Positions 46,952 to 56,600 of a stretch of DNA of 64,000 bases are shown here, one piece after another. The notes beneath the pieces were generated by a model. It saw only the letters and a list, made by a program, of their open reading frames with translations, was not told the DNA's origin and did no database searches. The stretch spans positions 3,162,001 through 3,226,000 of the forward strand of contig NC_071328.1 in assembly GCF_010183535.1 (NCBI RefSeq), written 5' to 3'. The stretch comes from Caenorhabditis remanei (lineage: Eukaryota > Nematoda > Chromadorea > Rhabditida > Rhabditidae). Within the stretch, counting starts at the first letter, position 1. Each line of letters starts with the position of its first letter. The translations under genes and the position numbers were made by a program.

Positions 46952-47684
46952 CATACTTGCAACCGGGCCTTGTCCGGGCCGTGATAGGGCCTTTGAATAA
47001 CTCGCTTCAAAATGAAAATTAGGAGTCGATCAACCTGTCAAATTATAGATCTCGGTGAACTCTACCCAAATCTATTTTCATTTTCACTGTGCGTTCAGTG
47101 AGAGCCGCAGTACAATCCATTTAGTGGCCGGGCCGTGAACAGCCGGGCCTTGAATCACGGCCCGGCCACTAAATGGATTGTACTGCGGCTCTCACTGAGT
47201 TGCCGGTGGCAAGGTACCCTCATAACCCTGTAGTTCTCCGAGTCCTAACAATAAATACGCAACGACACTCCGCCAAAAGCTCACGCGCCTACCGTAACCT
47301 CAGCGCGTCAGTTCACGTGGACACGTGTACTCCACGTGGCAACAAGTAGTTTCTGAAGTCGGTTGGCTTTCAGAGTTAGTTCTAGTTTTAGCGTTGGTGC
47401 TGTTCCTTTGTTTTGTAAGTTTATCGCTCTCTTATTGTATTTTCTTGCAATAAAGTAAATTTATTGTAAGAAACTGTGTTCTTTGTCGTCTTATTTTATC
47501 TGGACCCTATCACCCCGTATTCGTACGCGGGCAACTACTGAACGCACAGTGAAAATGAAAATAGATTTGAGTAGAGCTCACCGAGATCTATAATTTGACA
47601 GGTTGATCGACTCCTAATTTTCATTTTGAAGCAAGTTATTCAAAGGCCCGCTCACGGCCCGGACAAGGCCCGGTTGCAAGTATG
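46952..47684. mobile_element. hAT-like GGCCCGG element carrying a solo LTR
   Basis: Ends CATACTTGCAACCGGGCCTT and AAGGCCCGGTTGCAAGTATG. A perfect AACGATAT duplication flanks it (46944-46951 and 47685-47692). Without the LTR insertion it would be about 390 bp, the size of its relatives. Confidence 0.88.
47198..47536. mobile_element. Solo LTR, about 339 bp
   Basis: Termini AGTTGCC and GGCAACT are inverted. It is flanked by ACTG (or ACTGA) on both sides, and AATAAA (47459-47464) is followed by GTGTTCTTTGTCG, a typical LTR polyadenylation layout. The host palindrome's other arm (47089-47116) has the uninterrupted sequence GTGCGTTCAGTGAGAGCC, so the insertion point is certain. The internal retroelement region is gone, consistent with LTR-LTR recombination. 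Confidence 0.85.
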
Positions 47685-48018
47685 AACGATATAGGTCACG
47701 TCCCATAACTCCACGGTCACCTGGAGCCTTCCCTAGTGAGTAAAAATATATTCGGAACTTATGGAAATGCACTCTAGGTGTTTTCCAACACTTTGAAACA
47801 AAAAACTTAATAACTCTTAGAGAGAAATTCAAAGTTTTTTTTTCAAATTTGAAATCAAGATTAAAAAAGGTTAGATTTGGAATGTTTTTCTAAAAAGTTA
47901 CACTTTGACACAAGCATGACTAATACCCTCCCCGATTAAAAAATGTTTGTCTAATGTTTCGTTGGTGTGAGAAGTTTGATAAGGAGACACTAACTTCCAA
48001 TTGATTTCTTTTCCAATC

Positions 48019-51000
48019 ATGACTTCCTGGTCTAATATTCCGGAAGATGTCAAGCGAATCATAGTTGGACCATTGAATCGAATTGATAGGTTAGTTTTTT
48101 TGTTGCAAATGCGCTTCACCGAAATCTTTCTGGTAAATGACTTTTTTTTTCGATGTTCCGGTGGAGCGCGGTTGTAAAAACCGTAAATGACTCAGCGTTG
48201 TTATACTTCTGGTCATTTCGAAACTGAAACGTTTCGTAACCAAAAAATTGTTTTCCTATTTTGTATAGTGACATGGTTGCGAAATTGACAGTTGCGAAAC
48301 TTCCGTAGATTCACGATATTGCGTAAATCGACACGTGTGTCGAATTTATGTGCAAAAGTTCGGCCACGAGTCCATTTTCAGACAAAGTCTCCGACAATGT
48401 TCTCACGGCGACAAATTATTTGTGGAGCTCGTAACGAAACCGATTCGAGAGATCAACTTTATGGCGAGAAGAAGTGTAAGTGGACTGGTGATGGTGACCG
48501 AGAAAAAGTTAGGCCACTTTTCTTACAGTCTATAACGATCCAATTTGATGAAGAATACGAGGACACTTTTGAGCACAAAAGCGAGGAGGGGAGTACGGTA
48601 GTTAGAAGGTTGGTTTAAAAAGAGGCACTGCAAATTCAATGGAAGACACACTTTTATAGCTTTGTTTTTCCCATACTTGCCCGCTGAAAATTTCAGGGCC
48701 CGGGCCGGCCCGCAGGGCCCGGAGCAAAAAATTATTTTTGAAACTTTTTGAAAAAAAGAATTGAAAGTCTTGGAAATTAATTTTTGAATTACCGCGCACA
48801 ATTTCTTTAAAGATTAAATTAAAAAATATCTGAAAAATGCAGAAAATGTTGAAAATCTCAATTTTAGTCATAGAAAATTGATCAAAACTTTTAATTTAAT
48901 CTTTAAAAATATGTTTTCACTTGTTGTCTTTTTATAATTTCTAATCAATAATATGTTTGCCATAAAGTATTAAACGACCAAAAAATGGGAAAACGACGAA
49001 AAAAAAAATTCAATATTTTGACGGGCCGAACGGGCCGGAAGATTTTTTTAGCGGGCCCGGCCCGTGACAAGTATGGTTTTTCCGAAACGTTAGTTTTGCC
49101 GCCTAGAGGCTCCCGATACTTCTTTCTGAAATAATTAAAGCAGAATTCGGGAAAAAAAACTGCGCGTCGATGTTGCAAAACAGCATCCGCCCATTTTCCA
49201 CGGAATTTGAAGAGTCTCTTAAAAAACTATAGTTGTCAAGGCCCGGTAGAAAATTTTCAAGGCCCGGCTTCAAAAAATGACCCTTTTTTCCAAATTTTTT
49301 TTCGATATTTTTTCTATTTTTGACTATTTTTCAGAATTTCTTCTAATTCTGAATGATAGTCGAAAATTTGAGTTTTTCGCAAAAAAAATTCAAAAACTTT
49401 GAAAATTTGATTTTCGCGCCAATTAGCCCGGGCTGGGCCGGTCGGGTCATAAAGTCAGTGTGGAGATATGGGATGTATCATTGGAAAGTTGAGAAAAGCC
49501 GATTTCAAATATATATTCAGTTTTTGTCTTCGATGTCTAGTATTCGAGAAAAGTGAGGTCAAAGACGCACGTTAAAAGGGCCATGACTTGTTAGGGTCTA
49601 AACATTGATTCAGTTTTTCTCGAGTATCAGACCTCGAGGGCAAAAATTGAATACATATTTGGAATCATCATTTCTTCCGCTTTCCAATGATATATGACAC
49701 ATCCCTTATCTCCGAACGGATTCCTTAACCTAAGGTGCCTGGTGCAGAAGGGCTCTATCGAAATTTTGATGAAAGCGCATTAACACCGATACAATCAAAA
49801 ACTTCTTCAATAATTTCAGATCCAAAAACCTACTGCCATACACCAGTTTCACTGTCAATGAAGACTTCCAATTGGTTGCATGGAGAAGTTTACAGAAAAT
49901 GTTGAAATGTCAGAACAATCGAATCGAATCTCTCAACTTTTCATTTCTTTTGAGTTTTAATCAAGATGTCGACGAACCAGAGAGAATCGTTCCGAATCTA
50001 CCAAGTGAAACAGCTGACGTCAAATCTCTGACAGTTATGATGGATTGCTCGGAAGACCTCACTTATCAGATTGTTCAATTCGTGAAGCCAAACCTTCACT
50101 ATTTGAATTTGTCAATGACAGTGAAAGACGTGACGTTACCGTCTAGAGTTGGCGATTTGGAGCAAGTGAAAACAGCACAGAAAGTATACAGTTTGTTGAA
50201 ATTGTCTCGTGAACAATCAATGGAATTACAAGGATATGAGATTGTCAATAAGTCCACTCATTTAGTGGATTCCGATATTGCTGACTTGTTGAAGGTAGGT
50301 GGTCGCAGGTTTAGATTTTTTTGTTGAGCGGAGTTCCGCCTTTTTTCCGCCAAAAATCGCATTTCATTACGCTCTCCGCCTTCCGCCTTTTGCCATTTAG
50401 AAACCGAATTTTACTACTGATATATCCGACAATAAGTTACTTTCTGAAAAATATAACCATGGTGGTTTATTGGGTCCCACCACTATAATTTTGTGCTGTA
50501 ACTTTGTCAGTTTTTAACAAACTTTTAAAGTTCTCAAAAATTCCAAATCAGCGTTCAAACAGCTTTCAGAAAAGTCTAATCATGCTATGGTTTCGTGCAG
50601 ATTGGGTCCCAACACGAAAACTACAGTAACCCGAAAACTGTGGCGGGACCCTATTTTCTTCAAATCTATGGATGATTATACTTTTATGAAAGCTATTGGA
50701 GAGCTGATTTCAAAAATCTCAATTTCAAAAAAAATGTAACGCAAAGCTGACAGGATTACGGTAGAAAACGTGATTTGCAGTTCGGGGTTACTGTAGTTTT
50801 CGTGGCGGGACCCAAACCTTTAAGCATGGTTTTACTTTTCTAAAAGCCTTTGACTTCCTGAATTCAAAAATTTCGGTAAAGTTAATTTTGGTCATCTGCG
50901 AGTCCGACAGTAAGCTATATTTTTTTATGTACATGATTCTGTATAAGCACTTCTGGTATTCGAACGCATGTTTTGGGGGCGGAGCTTGAGATTCAATTAA

Positions 51001-53517
51001 AAATTCGACTTTCTTTCTATTTGAGAATTCTGCTATGCAAAGTCAGTTTCCAAGTTTCCAATCAGGACCTGGCCGTTTTCCCATCAAAAACAACTTTACC
51101 ATTTTCAGAAATCCCTCTCAACCGGCAAACCATCAAAATTCGAATACTACCGTATGTGGCCTGAACCTTCTGAAGTCACCTCCGGTTTCGAGTCGATTCC
51201 ATGGAGTGTTTCAACAGCTGAGGAGTTCAAGAACATTCGAGAAAATTTTCAACTTGATCTAGCGAATAAGAACTTCATTTTATCAATACCAGAGATTTCG
51301 AAATCAAGACTATTTGTAGAAATAACACGATTCGCTGTCAAGGGTTTTATCATTTGAAATTTTTGAAAAAATTATTTTTCTAGACAATAAAATTTCGGTT
51401 GACAAGTTTCCCTATTGAAAATGCGCATTCTTTTTTTCAAAAAGGTTTTAGGCTCATTCGATAGGTAATAACATTGACTTCAAAAATTCCTCTTTGAGCA
51501 CTTACCAAAAAACGTAACCTGCTGAGCTGCAGTTGAAAGTGTGAAAATGATGTAACAATAAATGCCAAATTTCGACAATCGGGGAACTGGGGACTACTAC
51601 CTGCGTACTCCTCAGTTCGAGTTATGTCTGTATACGTGTTCAAATATAGGTCGAGCCTTTGAGTTACGGAAGTTATTTCAGTTTTTTAGAAAAATTTCAA
51701 CTTTTCCATGTATCCCTATACATTCAATTTTTATCAAATACTAAGAGCAATGACGAAGTAACGAAAAAGAGGCTATAGCACAAAATTTTGCATCAACTAG
51801 TCATGAATGATGTTTTTGGTGCTGTAACTTCAATATAAACAGGACTCAATTTTTGGACCACAGAACGTATAGGGATACATGGAAAAGTTGAAATTTTTCT
51901 AAAAAACTGAAATAACTTCCGTAACTCAAAGGCTCGACCTATATTTGAACACGTATACAGACATAACTCGAACTGAGGAGTACGCAGGTAGTAGTCCCCA
52001 GTTCCCCGATTGTCGAAATTTGGCCATTATCGTTACATCACACTGACGATTTTTTCACACTTTTAACTGCAGCTCAGCAGGTTACGTTTTTTGGTAAGTG
52101 CTCAAAGAGCAATTTTTGAAGTCAATTTTATTACCTATCGAATGAGCCTAAAACCTTTACGGTAGCTCAAAAATTCGAAAAGTTACGAGTTCTCAAAGTG
52201 GAGACATCGAAATTTTTGAAAATTTTCAAAAAAGTTGTGTAACAGAGCTGTGCGGAAGTAAAATTTTCAAAAAAGGAAGAAGGAAGAAGGAATAACATTT
52301 TCAAAAAGGAAGAAGGAAAAAGGAAGAAGGAACGAAAATTTTCAAAAAGGAAGAAGGAAGAAGGAAGTTGGGTCCGAACCCGGAAGTCGGAAGTAAATTT
52401 TGAAAATGACAAATTTGAAGAAAAAATTTTCTAGCCATCCCTGAAAACCAATTTTGGCGCTGTTTTGCATACAAAAATCCATTAAAAATCACCAAAACTC
52501 CGCTGAAATTCCGTCGAAAATTACAAAATTTTTGTGAACTTTTAACACGGAAGTCGGAAGTGGCGAACAATTTCAACGGAAGAAGGAAGAAGGAAGAAGG
52601 AATAAAATTTCAAAAAAGGAAGAAGGAAAAAGGAAGAAGGAAGTGAAAAAATGCCCGGAAGAAGGAAGAAGGAAGAAGGAATTCCGCACAGCTCTGTTGT
52701 GTAACTCTACGAAACCTCCGAGAGCGCAGCTATAATTTTGGATTTTTCTTAGTTACGTCAGACACTACTTGTGTACAAAATATGGAAAGATTTCAGGGGG
52801 GACACCCCGGGTCATTCCTATGTTAAACTCAATATTATCAGCTGAAAAATATATCAAAATGTAGATCACGGCGAGTTCTATGTCTGCGACCTACTATAAT
52901 CCGGATAGCGAATCGTTTATATGCCGCGGGCCAGACTAGACTGACTTATTGGCCATTTTTACGTTTCTTGTCACTTTTTCCCGGCCCGCGGCGCATGAAC
53001 GATTCGCCATCCGCCCCGTAATAGGCCGCAAACTTAGAACTCACCGATATCTACATTTAGGGTGGGTTTAAAGAACTCACTTCTTGCCCCATTGAAATTT
53101 TGCTCGTACGTCAATCCTATTAGCACGACACGCTTCTTACAACCGCGCTCTATCGAAACCGATGAAAATTGTGCGCGAAATTGAGAGACTCAGAGAAAAA
53201 GTGACATTTTTCAAGGGAATTTCGGTGGAGCGCACTTGTCAGAACTGTGTCGAGCTTATATGTTATTCCAGAAATCTCTGATTACCGGCAAACCATCCAA
53301 ATTCGAATATCACTGTTTATTGGAACTATCCAACGGAATCGTTTCGAATTTCACATCAATGAAATGGGATCGTTTGACAGCCCGTTATTTCAGAGACCTC
53401 TCTGAACAATTTGTGCTCCGTGATGACTCCCATATGTACTATTTATCGAAGTCGGGATCTTCTAAAGTTTTCGTAGAATTCTTACCGAAATCTTTGAAGG
53501 GATTTCTTGTTACTTGA
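48019..53517 (+). CDS. F-box protein with FTH-like region, alternative last exons
   Basis: Proposed exons: 48019-48089, 48292-48475, 48529-48608, 49820-50294, then either 51109-51357 or 53272-53517, giving about 350 residues, the usual size of nematode fbxa-type proteins. The start MTSWSNIPEDVKRIIVGPLN fits the first half of a worm F-box. The rest (FGHESIFRQSLRQCSHGDKL; NLLPYTSFTVNEDFQLVAWR; LNFSFLLSFNQDVDEP) fits the FTH/DUF38 region. These proteins are thought to recruit substrates to SCF ubiquitin ligases. Exon 2 is odd: the acceptor ending at 48268 opens a typical F-box continuation (DMVAKLTVAKL) that hits a stop after 13 residues, while the acceptor ending at 48291 keeps the frame but loses it. 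The terminal exons both begin KSL.TGKPSKFEY and then diverge. Could be functional or a decaying copy. Confidence 0.7.
48672..49075. repeat. hAT-like GGCCCGG element in F-box gene intron
   Basis: Ends CATACTTGCCCGCTG and GGCCCGTGACAAGTATG, with a perfect GTTTTTCC duplication (48664-48671 and 49076-49083). Inner arms are GGGCCCGGGCCGGCC-type followed by A/T-rich sequence. Confidence 0.85.
49228..49745. repeat. Truncated GGCCCGG element and a second fold-back
   Basis: 49228-49445 starts ATAGTTGTCAAGGCCCGGTA and carries the TTCTTCTAATTCTGAATGAT module but lacks a right terminus. From 49460 to 49740 a palindrome pairs GGATGTATCATTGGAAAG with CTTTCCAATGATATATGAC, the same family as 46650. Confidence 0.6.
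50295..51108. other. F-box gene intron before terminal exon a
   Basis: It contains GGGTCCCACC/GGTGGTTTATTGGG inverted motifs (50465-50830) and a lone TGTTTTGGGGGCGGAGCTTG half-hairpin at 50965. No exon seen. Confidence 0.45.
51440..52165. repeat. 0.7-kb palindrome between alternative last exons
   Basis: Arms of about 280 bp, AGGTTTTAGGCTCATTCGAT to CATGTATCCCTATAC and back, are nearly perfect complements around a loop of about 145 bp (51725-51865). No coding capacity. Confidence 0.8.
52243..52696. repeat. hAT-like element T6 with (GAAGGAA)n interior
   Basis: Ends CAGAGCTGTGCGGAAGTA and GGAATTCCGCACAGCTCTG, with a perfect TTGTGTAA duplication (52235-52242 and 52697-52704). The purine-rich arrays are the opposite strand of those in T4. 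Confidence 0.88.
52800..53118. repeat. TAACTCGC-type fold-back remnant
   Basis: CTGAAAAATATATCAAAATG, GATCACGGCGAGTTCTATGT and the complementary AGAACTCACCGATATCTACA near 53035 mark a diverged copy of the family seen at 34280, 54640, 60180 and 61270. Confidence 0.6.
53119..53262 (+). repeat. 150-bp MITE (family M), copy 8
   Basis: It ends (CGAGCTTATATG) nine bases before the acceptor of terminal exon b, so the element supplies the polypyrimidine region of that splice site. Confidence 0.75.
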
Positions 53518-53682
53518 AAAATAAAGTTTCCTATTCTATCAAATCAGGTAAGGAATTATACAATTTATCACAATTTCCAGCACACAATCGTTAAACAAGG
53601 CAAATAGAAACCCATATTACAAAAGAAGTCCAAAAAAAGAAAAAAACTATGCAAATTTACACATTTCTATACAAAAATTCGA

Positions 53683-56600
53683 CTAATTATTGACCCACTG
53701 CGCTCCAAAATAGAGCTTAGCGATATCGTTCATTCGAACGAATGGAATGGCGGCCTGCGCCGATTGTGGCACCGAATTTCCGGCTCTTCCGAGTGACGTC
53801 ACTGCTTCTTTCCATGTCTTCGGATTCCGATCTACTAGAGGATCTTCATCGCCTGATGCTTCGTAGAGCTCTACACGCGCCGCCTCTTCACCGGCTAACC
53901 CGCATAGATATTGAGAATGGGCGGTACTGTATCGTTTGTTGGCTTCAGTTGCGAGTTGGATTAGACGTCCTGCTAGAACACGTGCCAGAGCAACTGCGGA
54001 TCGATCATCACGAACACATGATGCCAACTCGAGAGCTCCTTGATGGTCATTTCCATGACGGAATGATGATAAGGCTTGCTGAAAAATTATTAAATCAATA
54101 AGGATTAACATTAAAACTGTATACCATAAATGAAATCTCATTAACTGTCAATTTCCACTCCATCTCCAGATTCCTTGCCAACCGTCGTTCCTCCATTCCT
54201 CCCTGCTCGGCAACTTTAATCAAAAACGCGTGTCGTTTCTCCAACGTTGCATCGTCAACTCTATCCAACGGAATCAGTGGATGAGAGTCCAATGGAGCGA
54301 AGAACGCACGATTTCCAGTGACACAGAACAAGTTTCGAAGAGGATGGAATCGGAGACCGGTGGTGAGTTGAAGACGGAGAGCCAGTGCAAGGTGTTGGTG
54401 ATGGAGGACAAGGTGGAAGTTGACGAGCGATTGGCGAGAAGCGAGAGAAGATAGCTGGTCTTGTCGGGAGGAGGTGGTTTTGGATTGTTGGAGATGAGAG
54501 GCGAAGGAGGAATAGGCCATCTGGAAAGTTTCAGAATGAAAAGCTCGTTTGCTGTCAAATTTCGCGCAGAGCTAGAATGAAAATTACAACTGAACTACGC
54601 TTTTGATTATTTTATCATACCTGCAAATCGGGCCGACGCGAGCCGCCTCGCAACTTCCTTAAAATGAAATATTATAAATTGAAAAATATACCAAAAAGTA
54701 GATCTCAGCGAAATCTGTGTCTGTAACTAGTCGTTACTGAACCGGGGGACGGATCAAGTACCGAAAAAGGTGAAATTGATCAAAAAAGCATACTTGTAAA
54801 GGCCCGGGCCGGGTAATCGGCACCGAAATTCAAATTTTTCGAACTTTTTGCAAAAGTTTTGTCAAATTTTCGACTATCATTTAGAATTGTGAGAAATTTT
54901 GAAAAATCACTGAAAATGATCGCATTTTCGATGAAAAATTGTAAAAAAAAAGTTTTTGAAAAATTGGTTCATTTTTTAAAGCCGGGCCTTCGGGCTTTAC
55001 CGGGCTTTGTCGGGGCAGGCTTGACAATTATGCAAAAAGTCATTCTAGCCCTAGGCACGCGGTACATTAACAACTAGCCATCCCTTGGCAAGTCAGTAAC
55101 ATAGAACTCGTCGAGATCTACATTTTGGTATATTTTTCAGTTGAAACGAGTTACGCGCCGGCCCGTGTCGACCCGTTTCGCCCCGGTTGACCACTAGGAA
55201 TTTTATATATTTTGAAATTCGTAGAAGGTCAACTTTCAGAAAACCGATTATACTTTGATTCGATATCAAAAGTTTCTGAAGATGATAATTAACATTTAAT
55301 TCTAAATCACGGACCAAATTCCATATCCAAAATATGGAAAATTTTCTGCATCGTTTGGAGCATTATTACAAAATCCACGCCGACGTTGCTAACATAAGGT
55401 ACCTAACTTGCACCACCCCACCTTCTATAGCATTTTAACTCACCTCCACCAACAAATCCTGCTTGAAATCAATCGGTGCCGGCATATCTCGAACCGCGAC
55501 CATCAAAATATCCAAAAACTTCTCACATTCCAGCAAAAACTCCTCTAGCCTCACATCACCCATTCCGATTTCTTTGCGACATTCTCTATCTTTCGGGCGG
55601 CGTCCGGTTTTCTCAACCAGCTGAACGATACTCTGGAATGCGGCTCCAATGAATTTGTCCCAGATTAGACGAGCGATTCCGTGACGGAGACGTGGATCGA
55701 CAAGAGATTCTGGGAGAAGCGCAGTGCATTCCTAAATACGATTGGAATGAGGAGGAGGATGCCGGAAGTAGCTTACAGATATATGAGAAAAATTTTGATC
55801 CTTTTCGCGGAACCATCGTGACATCATTTCCCAGCAAACGTCTGGAAAGAGAGTTGATGATTTTTAGAAATTGATGACTGTTGATAATAAAGTTGCCTAT
55901 TTCTATTTGGCACAGGTCATGTTTAGGTAAACACTAGTCGCTTGTTTTGAAAACTCGAATCTGATATCTGGGATAACTTTTTGTAAGTCTATGAAATGTT
56001 TTCAGTAAAAAAAAACGATTGAGTTTATCAAAGTCCGGAATTTTCGATTATTTGAAAACCCCGTTAAATAACTTATTCAGGCTTATTGGTAGTAAAACAA
56101 GATGTACTGTAAAAACTGTATTATAACGGCGTACTGTTATATTTTTCAACTGTCTTCGAGTGAAGTTTTGTGGTTTCAAAAACTTAATTTTGTAGAAGTT
56201 ACTGCTTCTAATCAGAACCTAGAAAAAACACCGGGATAATCATATTCATAAATTCTGAGTATAAATTGGGGTGCCGTTATTGTGCTGAATCATCCAACTG
56301 ATTCGCTCCATCAGCTCTAGCTTTATTAAAACATTCTTGCATTTACATCGCCCCTGCCGTATCCGGTCGGGGCTCAGTATAAAAAGGTGACTAGATCAGC
56401 CCCTTACAGTTTTCCTTATTTCATTTGGGATTTTAATCATGTTTTTCTTTTCTTTTTTCTTCGTTTATTATGCTTTTATATTCTTCTGTTTTTATTCTTC
56501 TAATAAAATGTTTAATTACCCAAATTTGAGGTTGTTCCTGATTCAAAAGAGCAAAACGTCTACCACCGACCCACGGAATTTGCATATGGTGCATCGACCG

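Larger units (their letters stand above)
46650..47740. repeat. Inverted-repeat element hosting two nested insertions
   Basis: Outer arms CAGGGAAGGCTCCAGATGAC (46651) and GTCACCTGGAGCCTTCCCTA (47716) are complementary through GTGGAGTTATGGGACGTGAC and ATATCATTGG. Inner arms carry CAAATATACATTCAGTTTTT and its complement with CTCGAGGCCTGGTATTCGAG. Its loop (46795-46826) includes a tRNA-like A-box, CACCTGCGCCACGCTGCC (reverse strand). The right arm is displaced by the element at 46952-47684. Confidence 0.75.

Noticed and set aside
48299..48535. Two frameshifts making the F-box gene an outright pseudogene
   Set aside because: The second shift is explained by a 53-bp intron with a perfect GTAAGT donor and TTACAG acceptor, and the first can be avoided by the acceptor ending at 48291; only the F-box itself remains doubtful.
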